Assembly: GCA_903813345.2 (NCBI GenBank)
Contig: CAIIXF020000004.1
Span: 31,003,986 to 31,067,985 of the forward strand
Length of the DNA: 64,000 nucleotides
Direction: 5' to 3'
Source of the DNA: Owenia fusiformis
Lineage: Eukaryota > Annelida > Polychaeta > Sabellida > Oweniidae
Shown: positions 48,373 to 57,034 of the stretch, in pieces
Layout of the letters: each line of letters begins with the position of its first letter
Numbering within the stretch: position 1 is the first letter of the stretch
Notes under the pieces: generated by a model
Seen by the model: only the letters and a program-made list of their open reading frames with translations
Told to the model about the DNA's origin: nothing
The model's database searches: none
Made by a program: the position numbers and the translations under genes

Positions 48373-48723
48373 ATGGGTGTCACACTTTAATTGTCGACTT
48401 TGAATCATGCATACCACCTGGTGGAGAGGAAGAGCACAATTGGTTAGAAGGTATTTATCATTACGATCACATTGACATGGAAGAGGATATAGATGGAAAT
48501 CTTCCTGTGCCCCCGCGAGTCTGGGCAAAGGATGATGCATCGATGTTTATTTACCAGGACGAATATACGAAAATTTGGTATATTTCGAATGTTTATGATA
48601 GTGCAGAATATCAAGCTGAAACTGCAGGATCATGGGCAACACCTGTAACGGACGATTGGTCATACAGTGACTTTTGGGGCACTGTTCATGATCACGCGCA
48701 TGGGTGCTACCCTGTACGATGTG
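48373..48723 (+). CDS. Gene 2 exon: 117-residue extracellular domain with WYIS motif
   Basis: The acceptor is gatatgtcatttgcag and the donor CGATGTG|GTGAGT. Length is 351 bp, phase 1 to phase 1. It starts GCHTLIVDFESCIPPGGEEE, includes LEGIYHYDHID, NLPVPPRVWAKDDASMFIYQ, KIWYISNVYDSAEY and WATPVTDDWSY, and ends HGCYPVRC. The order G-x-Y, P-V-x-x-x-V-W, Y, x-W-Y-I-S, then P and a late W resembles an aromatic, beta-rich module that recurs in secreted invertebrate proteins; I know no function for it. The first cysteine closes the preceding EGF. No counterpart was found in gene 1 within the window. The first 24 bases are the seed of the 42-bp array. Confidence 0.85.
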
Positions 48724-48750
48724 GTGAGTAGTATAAACTTCAAGCTTATA

Positions 48751-48818
48751 CAGGGTGAACCAAAAAACAATATTTTTATTCTGATTTAAAGTTGGGTATT
48801 GTTTTTTGGCCCACCCTG
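48751..48818. mobile_element. 68-bp mariner-like MITE
   Basis: Ends CAGGGTGAACCAAAAAACAA and complement are flanked by TA (48749-48750 and 48819-48820). It is almost entirely inverted repeat and lies 27 bp after the donor of the 48373 exon. Confidence 0.8.
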
Positions 48819-48943
48819 TACTGAGTCTACATTTGCGACAGATATTGCAAACGATTTTGTTGTACATGGAGTTTCGGGCCAACGTACTATTCTAATATTT
48901 TGCCACTACCCTGTCACGTGTAAAATATCCGAGCGACTCAGAA

Positions 48944-48970
48944 AATCGGAGCATATGTGACCAAGGCATA
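48944..48970. mobile_element. End fragment of the palindromic MITE family
   Basis: The sequence atcggagcatatgtgaccaa followed by ggcata matches the right arm of the 25708 and 57713 elements. The left arm is missing. Confidence 0.6.
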
Positions 48971-49160
48971 AGGATCTTGCTGAAGTTAAAATTAAATGTA
49001 AATTTTTTACATTTCTTAGTTCTCTTTTAAAACATGATATTTGGGAAATTATATTGTTTTTATTCTAAATCGCTAAACATATAATAAACTCAAAATATAT
49101 CATATATTTATGGTTAGTGACGGTGTAACTTTTAGTGATATTGTCCAAAATTGTTGGATA

Positions 49161-49788
49161 CAGGGTGCTCAAAACTAAGCAACCCAAAGAAATCGCTTTA
49201 TCTTGGAAAATACTAATTCAATGTTCATTTTTTCAGGAAAGAAAAATACTGTATTGTAAGCTCCTGTAGTTGGTTCCTTGTAAAACATACTAGTAATACA
49301 TTGGACACCTGCTCAAAAGACATTTGAATTAGAAAATAAGAAAAATGTAGTCAGGAGTGGCTGTAACCGCAAGAATACTAAATAATTTCCTAACCAAAGT
49401 GTTTTGGCTCTTCAAAGGCACAAATCATCTTCATTTAATGAGTGGTAAATATGTAGAGTGAAATCAAAATCACCCAGTGACTTTATAGTCATGGTCGAAA
49501 TGCTTTCAAAACGCAATCAAACATCCTGGTTCAGGTAGACTTGAGAAGGCATTTTGAACATGACCGTAAAGTGTGAACATGTCATGGCAGTCACTGCTGA
49601 CTGCGTTTTTCGTATTTTTCTAATACAAATGCATTTTGTGGTGTTCAAGGTTTCATGTTTTACAACTTACTAACAATAAGAGCTGTACGTACACAGTCTC
49701 TTCTTTCTTTCCTGAAAAAATGAACACATTTGGATTAGTATTTTTTAAGATATAGCGATTTCTTTGCGTTGTATTTTTGAACACCCTG
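49161..49788. mobile_element. 628-bp mariner-like MITE, TA flanked
   Basis: Left CAGGGTGCTCAAAACTAAGC and right complement (gcgttgtatttttgaacacc ctg) are flanked by TA (49159-49160 and 49789-49790). The arms continue for about 90 bp (aaagaaatcgctttatcttg and attttttcaggaaagaaa). No transposase frame is present. Confidence 0.85.
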
Positions 49789-50021
49789 TATTTCAAAACA
49801 CTTCTATGGTTTAAGATATAATTTTGCTGGACATAAGATACATGAGGGTCATTTATCCACTTAAACTGAAAAATATTCAAGGGAACTTTCTACTACTATT
49901 TCTGCTGTATATAGACAACTAACAATCTCCGGTCGTGCAAGAACTCCAACAAAAAACTGAAAAAGAAAGAACTCCAGATATGGAGTTTTGGCCCCTTGAC
50001 GTTTTGTGTTCATGTTTTAGC

Positions 50022-50110
50022 CAGAAACTCGCGTCGACTAGTACTGAGTCTTGCAGAATTGAAGAACTACGCGAGGAGAATTGTACGACAATATCTGATA
50101 TTTGAAATAA
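50022..50110 (+). pseudogene. Degenerate copy of the 50158 exon
   Basis: After an acceptor-like tgttcatgttttag comes ccagaaactcgcgtcgacta, then ctgagtcttgcagaattgaa and gaggagaattgtacgacaat, matching the 50158 exon base by base. The Cys codons at the first positions are lost (TCG for TGT, CGC for TGT) and a stop interrupts at the tatttga near 50105. No donor is seen. With the relic at 4764 it shows that this exon tends to duplicate in both genes. Confidence 0.75.
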
Positions 50111-50157
50111 ATAATAACTCGCACAGTGTGTTAAGAATGGGGTGTTTTATGTTTTAG

Positions 50158-50268
50158 TTAAGAACTGTACTAGTGTAGAGTCCTGCAAAATTGACGAACC
50201 ATGTGAGGACGAAAGTTGTACAATATCTGATATTGGAAATGGAGACATGGGAGTCAATGACGACGGAT
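50158..50268 (+). CDS. Gene 2 exon: degenerate EGF-like module
   Basis: The acceptor is ttttatgttttag and the donor GGAT|GTACGT. Length is 111 bp, phase 1 to phase 1. It encodes KNCTSVESCKIDEPCEDESC then TISDIGNGDMGVNDDG. It is orthologous in position and closely similar to the gene 1 exon at 4859, with one codon more (EDES against DEN). The donor GTACGT is a little weaker than GTAAGT in gene 1. The final cysteine comes from the next exon (F-C-L). Sequon NCT is kept. Confidence 0.85.
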
Positions 50269-50336
50269 GTACGTATAAAAAAAAGTTAAAATCAAAGCAT
50301 GTTATATTTTGAAAGGATGAGTGTCTTTAAGACCCT

Positions 50337-50720
50337 TTATAACATACCTATGATGACGTATAGTGTAAACTGTTCACAAGACAGCGGGCCAATATAACTT
50401 TTGAAAAGCCCGCGCCCGCTAACTTTCTGGTTGGTCAAGCGCTGGGACTACGTCATACATTAGGCCTAGGTCAAATTGATCGTACATTCGTAAGATACAA
50501 ACATGGGAATAAATCATCATTTCCGAACCATTGCTAGTCAATAAGATAAGAAAACGGTACGTTCTGACCAGATTAGATCATCATAGGTATGTTATAAATC
50601 GTTTATGTCACTATAGTTGCATATATGCCCTCGGTTCTCAGTGATCAATGTCCCTCCCAAGGTCGGGCCATATATCACTGAAACCCTCGGGCATATATGC
50701 AACGATAGTGACATAACCTT
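50337..50720 (+). mobile_element. Hairpin-ended asymmetric-TIR element, copy E3 (about 384 bp)
   Basis: Left end TTATAACATACCTATGATGA is inverted at 50577-50597 (tcatcataggtatgttataa). The hairpin 50600-50718 has arms tatgtcactatagttgcata and tatgcaacgatagtgacata with gccctcgg / aaccctcgggc in the stem. The interior holds GGTTGGTCAAG, TACGTCA and GCGGGC/GCCCGC pairs, the same kinds of modules as in E1 and E2. The left end resembles that of E1 (ACATACCTC). It lies 68 bp after the donor of the 50158 exon. Confidence 0.75.
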
Positions 50721-50922
50721 TAAATATTAGCCTCCAAGAAAAAGTAAAAAGTACGATACCAAAGCACGTCACATTTTGTAAATAAAAACTAGGACAAGCA
50801 AAATAAAATATTATAAGAAGGAATATTTCAGAACAACACCTATCTGATTTTGATCTCAAATCTGACATTGTCAAATTTGGCAATTTGACTTATGTCTGCT
50901 AGATTATGAATTCTAACAACTA

Positions 50923-51285
50923 CACAGGAAGATATGCCGATTACTCAATAAATACAAAATGAGTACTAAATTAGCACTCTGTCAAAAGTGCACTCATAAG
51001 CACTCATGCCATGAGTGCTAATTTAGTACTAATTCATGATAAGAGTACTCATCTTGTGCTGAAAAATCAATTTTATTAGTACTATTTTATCACTCATGAT
51101 ATGAGTACCAATTTAAAGCTAGAAAATCAATAAAATTACTGCTATTTTATCACTCATAATATACTCATACTCATTTAGTACTAAAACCTGCAACAAATCA
51201 GTACCCATGTCATAAGTGTTCAATTTACTCAATTAGCGCTAATATGGCATGAATCCTATTTTAGTACTTGGCATATCTCCCTGTG
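50923..51285. mobile_element. 363-bp MITE, TA flanked, interior of tgagtac repeats
   Basis: Ends CACAGGAAGATATGCCGA and TTGGCATATCTCCCTGTG are inverted with one or two mismatches and flanked by TA. The interior consists of repeated atgagtactaa / actcatgatatgagt motifs that fold back on each other. Confidence 0.75.
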
Positions 51286-51575
51286 TAATTCGTTTAACAT
51301 GATTGAAGACATACTGAAATGTATAGAACCTTCAAATGAATATGTCCTCTAAATGTCAGACGAAAATGATTATTCGTAGTCCCCAAATTTAAGAAATAGA
51401 ATCTGAGATCTACTACTACTCTCTTAAGGACACTTGAGAAGCGTGTGTGGGGGGGGATATATAAGAGCAAATGCCATAGGGACAGAAATGTCAGTTGTGC
51501 TTCCTCTGGTGTGTTCGATCGTTAACATCAGCTGCCTCTAGTCAGATCGACTGACAAAACAACCTTTTTGGGGTT

Positions 51576-51655
51576 GTCGAGTTGGCCGAGAGGGCTTGAG
51601 CGCCGGCACGTTCGAGCTAGGCGATTGGGCGCCGTAACCACGAGGTTGCGAGTTG
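51576..51655 (+). other. tRNA-like sequence, probable SINE head or tRNA pseudogene
   Basis: GTTGTCGAGTTGGCCGAGAG followed by ggcttgagcgcc resembles the D arm and A box (TGGCCGAGAGG) of Leu/Ser tRNAs, and gaggttgcgagttg about 50 bases on resembles a B box. The 3' strand that would close the acceptor stem is missing, so it is not a working tRNA. I infer a tRNA-derived SINE promoter region; its tail is not clear. Confidence 0.5.
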
Positions 51656-51835
51656 TGTTTATTCATTTCTATCGTGTAAAATGACAGCCTTTTCTTTCTT
51701 AAATGAAATGTTTAGAAAATAATGCATCGAAGTTTTTAATGTAATGTATATTTCGAATATGTCAATCTGAAATATTGATTTCAAATAGTCCCTTATCTAA
51801 AAAGAAACTTTGAAAAAAGCATTCTTGGCCTAGTT

Positions 51836-52340
51836 TGATTTGAAAAACCATGGTCAATTGAAAAGGTTGTACCGCACTATACTTCAAAGGTCAACTAAAA
51901 GTCAATTAATACATATGAGCCATTGAGAAATCGCCCTATGTCATTTCTTTTGTGTTAATTTCAATTTGTTTGAAAACCATGGTGAATTGAAAAGGTTGTA
52001 CCGCACTACACTTCGAAGGTAAGATTAAAAGTCAATTAATACATTTAAGCAATTGAGAAATTGCCCTTTGTCAATTTATTGTGCTTATTTCCATTTGCTT
52101 GAAAACCATTGGGTATTGCAAAGGTTGTCGCCACATAATACACTTCGAAGATCAATTGAAAGCCAATTAATACATATAAGCCATTGAGAAATCGCCCTTT
52201 GTCATTTTATTGTGCTTATTTCCATTTGCTTGAAAACCATTGGGTATTGCAAAGGTTGTCGCCACATAATACACTTCGAAGATCATTGAAAGCCAATTAA
52301 TGCATATAAGCCATTGAGAAATCGCCCTTTGTCATTTTAT
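51836..52340 (+). repeat. Four ~125-bp units copying the acceptor and start of the EGF exon (gene 2 version)
   Basis: Units contain tttccatttgcttgaaaacc, attgcaaaggttgtcgccac and acacttcgaagatcaattga. The blocks tttgcttg, caaaggttgtc and cacttcga are shared with the 90-bp and 128-bp units of gene 1 in the equivalent intron. The acceptor cag has decayed to ccat in most units. This array therefore predates the gene duplication but expanded only in gene 1. Confidence 0.8.
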
Positions 52341-52343
52341 TGT

Positions 52344-52671
52344 ATTATTACCACCTTGCCGTGCCAGTTCTTGGGGTTTTAGTGCTAGTTTAGAAGGCAT
52401 TCATTTTACTATATCGACCTGAGAAATGTGTAACGTCATAGTGATGGTCCATATGGACCGGTCTAGAATATATTCTGGACCGGCAAATTTCCCCCGGGAA
52501 ATTAAATATCGTTCAGTGCGATTTTCTTGCTATTTCAGCCCTGGTCGTTAACGGTGGTAATAATACTAATAACGTCATTTCTGCGAGCAATATAGTGAAA
52601 TGTTGGACCTTGGGCCTTCGGCCCTCGGTCCAATATTTCACTATATTGCCCTTAGAAATGACGTTATTGTA
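52344..52671 (+). mobile_element. Hairpin-ended asymmetric-TIR element, copy E4 (about 328 bp)
   Basis: Left end ATTATTACCACCTT is inverted at 52552-52564 (ggtggtaataat). The hairpin 52569-52668 has arms aataacgtcatttct and agaaatgacgttatt with gcaatatagtgaaat and GGACCTTGGGCC / GGCCCTCGGTCC inside. TTATTGTA is present at both outer boundaries. It is inserted at the end of the last unit of the preceding array; its right end is only 13 bases before the functional acceptor at 52683-52684. Confidence 0.78.
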
Positions 52672-52684
52672 CTATTCATTTCAG

Positions 52685-52867
52685 TTTGCCTTCCGATCAT
52701 GGAGGTGTGTAATCCTATCCTGTATCCCTGCCATGGAGACGCAACATGTGTTGTAGCATTACAGTTATCAGAACCTCCATCTGAGAAAGTGAAACGGAAA
52801 AAGAGGAGTGAAGATGAAATCGGTTATGCTGTGTGTCAGTGCGACCCAGGATTCGAAGGAGATGGTC
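52685..52867 (+). CDS. Gene 2 exon: EGF-like domain with basic (furin-like) insert
   Basis: The acceptor is actattcatttcag and the donor GATGGTC|GTAAGT. Length is 183 bp, phase 1 to phase 1. It encodes VCLPIMEVCNPILYPCHGDA, TCVVALQLSEPPSEK, the basic run VKRKKRSEDEIGYAV and CQCDPGFEGDG; the closing Cys comes from the next exon (Q-T-C). EGF spacing is normal except that the loop between the third and fourth Cys is enlarged to about 28 residues and contains RKKRS, a match to the furin consensus R-x-K/R-R. The gene 1 counterpart (9424) has no such insert. Cleavage there would leave two disulfide-linked chains. Confidence 0.88.
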
Positions 52868-53460
52868 GTAAGTTGATATTTATTATTTTGTTACGGGTGG
52901 GCATATACAATGGGCCGTACCTTGATATTACATTGCTCCATTTTCCTTCGTTCAAACCCTTTCAAATGTAAGAAAATGGCATGAAATTAAATGAAGCTGT
53001 GCTGTTGAAAAGATTCGGGAAGTAAAGGACCAAAAACTGTTAAATCAAAGAAATCCAATGAACTGGATCAGAACTGGACAAGTCAACATATAATTATTAG
53101 AATGGATGAAGCATTGAACAGAATAGAATATATATACGCTGCAGAAGCGTTCATGATACGTTTTCAATGGAGAGTGTGAAGAAAATTAGACATGCAATAG
53201 ACATGCAAATAGCGTTTATGGCAAATGAAAGTGGGACATTCTCGCATTCTTGTTTAGCGTCTGCTGGAAAAATTGTCTTAAGACGATTCTTGACTCAATC
53301 AGTTCATGGAAAGAATGTTTTCGCACCATCTACCGAGAATATGGACACTTAACTTATCACCTTTTCAAGTGTAACAAGGAAGGCCATCCCTTCGATATGT
53401 CCGGAACCTGCATTTTTGGTTTAGTTGATATCAAATGTGAATTGAAATTGAATGCATTTT
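52868..53460. other. Gene 2 intron start, no repeat
   Basis: The sequence is ordinary AT-rich intron; short ORFs at 53167-53462 show no coding features and are not bounded by splice sites. Confidence 0.5.
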
Positions 53461-55620
53461 GAATGCATGATACTAAGACCCGTTAAGCTCTGGCCAAGTG
53501 CCGTGAGTGAAGTTGGTATTTGCTGACGTATGCATTAGGGCTTTTGATATTGAACACATTCGCTCATCATTTTGGATGATATTTAGACCCGTTAGTGTCA
53601 TCCTGATGTGGCAAAGTGCCGTAAGTGAAATTGGTATCTGCTGACGTATACATTAGGGCTATTGATATTGAACACATTCGCTCATCATTTTGGATGATAT
53701 TTAGACCCGTTAGTGTCATCCTGATGTGGCAAAGTGCCGTAAGTGAAATTGGTATTTGCTGACGTATGCATTAGGGCTTTTGATATTGAACACATTCGCT
53801 CATCATTTTGGATGATATTTAGACCCGTTAGTGTCATCCTGATGTGGCAAAGTGCCGTAAGTGAAATTGGTATCTGCTGACGTATGCATTAGGGCTATTG
53901 ATATTGAACACATTCGCTCATCATTTTGGATGATATTTAGACCCGTTAGTGTCATCCTGATGTGGCAAAGTGCCGTAAGTGAAATTGGTATCTGCTGACG
54001 TATGCATTAGGGCTATTGATATTGAACACATTCGCTCATCATTTTGGATGATATTTAGACCCGTTAGTGTCATCCTGATGTGGCAAAGTGCCGTAAGTGA
54101 AATTGGTATCTGCTGACGTATGCATTAGGGCTATTGATATTGAACACATTCGCTCATCATTTTGGATGATATTAAGACCTGTTAGTGTCATCCTGCTGTG
54201 GCAAAGTGCCGTAAGTGAAATTGGTATCTGCTGACGTATGCATTAGGGCTATTGATATTGAACACATTCGCTCATCATTTTGGATGATATTAAGACCTGT
54301 TAGTGTCATCCTGCTGTGGCCAAGTGCCGTAAGTGAAGGTTTTACATACTGACGTATGCATTATTCCATTTATTGACATGAATTTCAGATATATAGACAC
54401 CCGATTATAAAAATGATTCCATTTGATATGAATTTCAGATATGTGGACACCCGATTGGGTAGAATGATTCCATTTGATATTATGAATTTCAGATATATAG
54501 ACACCCGATTGTAAAAAAATGATTCCAGTTGATATGAATTTCAGATATATGGACACCCGATTATAAGAAATGATTCCAGTTGATATGAATTTCAGATATA
54601 TGGACACCCGATTATGTAAAATGATTCCAGTTGATATGAATTTCAGATATATAGACACCTGATTTGTAAAATGATTCCATTTGAAGATTTCCATCCTGAT
54701 GTGGCAAAGTGCCGTAAGTGAAATTGGTATCTGCTGACGTATGCATTGGGGCTATTGATATTGAACACATTCACTCATCATTTTGGATGATATTTAGACC
54801 TGCTAGTGTCATCCTGATGTGGCAAAGTGCCGTAAGTGAAATTGGTATCTGCTGACGTATGCATTAGGGCTATTGATATTGAACACATTCGCTCATCATT
54901 TTGGATGATATTAAGACCTGTTAGTGTCATCCTGCTGTGGCAAAGTGCCGTAAGTGAAATTGGTATCTGCTGACGTATGCATTAGGGCTATTGATATTGA
55001 ACACATTCGCTCATCATTTTGGATGATATTAAGACCTGTTAGTGTCATCCTGCTGTGGCCAAGTGCCGTAAGTGAAGGTTTTACATACTGACGTATGCAT
55101 TATTCCATTTATTGACATGAATTTCAGATATATAGACACCCGATTATAAAAATGATTCCATTTGATATGAATTTCAGATATGTGGACACAAGATTGGGTA
55201 GAATGATTCCATTTGATATTATGAATTTCAGATATATAGACACCCGATTATAAAAAAATGATTCCAGTTGATATGAATTTCAGATATATGGACACCCGAT
55301 TATAAGAAATGATTCCAGTTGATATGAATTTCAGATATATGGACACCCGATTATGTAAAATGATTCCAGTTGATATGAATTTCAGATATATAGACACCTG
55401 ATTTGTAAAATGATTCCATTTGAAGATTTCCATCCTGATGTGGCAAAGTGCCGTAAGTGAAATTGGTATCTGCTGACGTATGCATTAGGGCTATTGATAT
55501 TGAACACATTCACTCATCATTTTGGATGATATTTAGACCTGTTAGTGTCATCCTGATGTGGCAAAGTGCCGTAAGTGAAATTGTTATCTGCTGAAGTATG
55601 AATTTGGGTTATTGAAATTG
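53461..55620 (+). repeat. 118-bp array with nested ~46-bp acceptor-like units and 739-bp duplication
   Basis: The main unit (about 13 copies) reads gacccgttagtgtcatcctg, atgtggcaaagtgccgtaag, tgaaattggtatctgctgac and further; each holds GCC|GTAAGTGAAATT, a donor-like site. Two inner blocks (54361-54686 and 55106-55426) consist of six units of a 41-50 bp repeat, ttgatatgaatttcag followed by atatatagacacccgatt, whose tgatat-atttcag matches the acceptor of the next exon (tgatatacatttcag). The two blocks lie in copies of a 739-bp higher-order unit. Minus-strand ORFs at 54290-54694 and 55248-55433 are by-products. Confidence 0.9.
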
Positions 55621-55723
55621 AACACATTTTGCATATCCTCTTCAATATTTTCGTCCTGCGGCAAACAAAACACTGTGAATTTACTAGGGATCTCCAACTG
55701 ATTGCATTTGATATACATTTCAG

Positions 55724-56416
55724 AAACCTGCACTGCCACCACTACCACAACCTCAACCACTACCTCCACAACCTCCACTACCACCACAACCTCCACTACC
55801 ACCACAACCTCCACCACAACCTCCACTACAACCACTACTACGGAAGCTCCACCTGATCTCATTGACGATTCTACCACCACCAGCACCACTACTACCACTA
55901 CTACGGAAGCTCCACCTGATCTTATTGACGATTCTACCACCACCAGCACTACTACTACCACTACTACGGAAGCTCCACCTGATCTTATTGACGATTCTAC
56001 CACCACCAGCACCACTACCAGCACTACTACCTCCACTACAACGGAAGCTCCAACCACAACAGAAGCTGCTGATATCATGGACGATTCTACCACCACGAGC
56101 ACTACTACTACCACTACTACGGAAGCTCCAACCACAACAGAAGCTGCTGATATCATTGAAATTGCTACCACCAGCACTTCCACTGATGTCATGGAAAATG
56201 CTACAACAACGGATGTTACTGCAACCACTACAACCACGGAAGGTCCTGCAACCTCAGACGCTGCTACAACAACAGGATATGTTAACGCCACTGGATCTGT
56301 TAACACAACGGGATCTGTTAATACGACGGGATCAGGAGCAAATGATGGTTTTCAGTCTGCAGGGGGGAACATAGTGACCCTCCCTAGTGGATGGTTCCCA
56401 CTCCCAGGTGGTTCAG
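55724..56416 (+). CDS. Gene 2 exon: long Thr-rich mucin-like stalk
   Basis: The acceptor is gatatacatttcag and the donor GGTTCAG|GTAAGC. Length is 693 bp, phase 1 to phase 1. It starts TCTATTTTTSTTTSTTSTTT, supplying the last EGF cysteine, then has three copies of TEAPPDLIDDSTTTSTTTTT, two copies of TEAPTTTEAADIM/I, and a C-terminal part rich in VNTTGS ending GGNIVTLPSGWFPLPGGSG. Over half the residues are Thr or Ser, pointing to dense O-glycosylation; sequons NAT and NTT are at the distal end. It is twice the length of the gene 1 stalk owing to extra Thr repeats. Overlapping ORFs in other frames and on the minus strand are shadows. Confidence 0.9.
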
Positions 56417-56495
56417 GTAAGCTAGTTTTATAATAGGCTAAATATGTAGGCATGTTACGGCTTCAAATAGATGAATTAAGTTTTATAATAGGCTC
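56417..56495 (+). repeat. Two diverged units of the donor repeat (gene 2 counterpart of the 14-kb satellite)
   Basis: The intron begins GTAAGCTAGTTTTATAATAG and about 60 bases later has aattaagttttataataggc. Both match the first bases of the gene 1 intron (gtgagtcagttttataatag) and its 56-bp unit. So the seed repeat existed in the common ancestor; in gene 2 it stayed at two copies while the intron is only 402 bp long. Confidence 0.75.
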
Positions 56496-56818
56496 TAAAT
56501 GCAAAACATAGAAATATATTTGGATTTGCTATTCTCGGACTTCCACATTTTTGATTATCGGTCTCAATTCCCCTTCCAGATTTGAACTGCTTGTACCACT
56601 CATACACTCTAGAGGTTGACATCAGATATGATGAACAATGCCTAGATATTTGTATTAATCTCTCGATTTATAGTTTAAGGACTGTTTGACAGACATTTTA
56701 GTTCCGATCGCGACTTGTTATTACACCTTTGTGCGTGAGATTTGAGGATCTTAAGTTATAATTATATACTGCGCATGTGAGAAAAATAATATTACGATTT
56801 ATGCATGTATGTTTGCAG

Positions 56819-56892
56819 GAGCCAGCTGTACTACCGTTTCTCTGACAATAATGGTTCTGCTGGCATCGATCTCGCAATGGTATAATATCTAA
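56819..56892 (+). CDS. Gene 2 last exon: hydrophobic C-terminus (GPI signal or short anchor)
   Basis: The acceptor is gcatgtatgtttgcag. In phase 1 it encodes GASCTTVSLTIMVLLASISQ then WYNI and TAA at 56890-56892. The preceding stalk ends PLPGGSG, so the junction gives GGSGASC, then a hydrophobic stretch to the end. Compared with gene 1 the hydrophobic run is shorter (about 14 residues) and interrupted by SQW, so GPI processing is less certain here. The bases after the stop continue as 61-bp repeats built from the end of this exon. Confidence 0.8.
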
Positions 56893-57030
56893 CAATTCAT
56901 GTGCTAGACGTCACTGCCTGCGTATATGTGGTCTCACATTGGTATAATATTTAACAATTAATGTACTGGACGTCACTGTCTGCGTATATGTGATTTCGAA
57001 TTGGTAAATATGATCTCACATTGGTAATTT
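56868..57030 (+). repeat. Two to three ~61-bp units starting inside the last exon
   Basis: The block atctcgcaatggtataatat, ctaacaattcatgtgctaga and cgtcactgcctgcgtatatg (exon end, stop and 3' flank) repeats as ctcacattggtataatattt and so on, then degenerates. It is the same unit as the array at 59022-59400, about 2.1 kb downstream. Confidence 0.8.
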
Positions 57031-57034
57031 TAAA

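Larger units (their letters stand above)
38946..56892 (+). other. Gene 2 model: GPI-anchored EGF/WYIS/mucin-like surface protein
   Basis: Six exons (38946-39056, 48373-48723, 50158-50268, 52685-52867, 55724-56416 and 56819-56892) join in phase 1 at every junction and give one open frame ending TAA at 56890-56892. Order: EGF, a 117-residue domain with WYIS, degenerate EGF, EGF with a basic furin-like insert, long Thr stalk, hydrophobic tail. The last four exons are paralogous to the four gene 1 exons in the same order. Four of the five introns carry tandem arrays or hairpin elements. A candidate signal exon lies at 34432. AATAAA occurs at 58413-58418. Function is unknown; adhesion, recognition or mucous-surface roles would fit the architecture but are not shown. 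Confidence 0.75.

Noticed and set aside
51576-51655. Functional tRNA gene (Leu/Ser type)
   Set aside because: A and B box-like motifs are present but the acceptor stem cannot close and the B box is imperfect; more likely a SINE head or pseudogene.
55584-56306. 240-residue minus-strand Val-rich ORF opposite the Thr stalk, and the similar one at 9659-10111
   Set aside because: The complement of Thr (ACN) repeats reads as Val/Gly-type repeats; the plus strand has matching splice sites, phase and a paralog.
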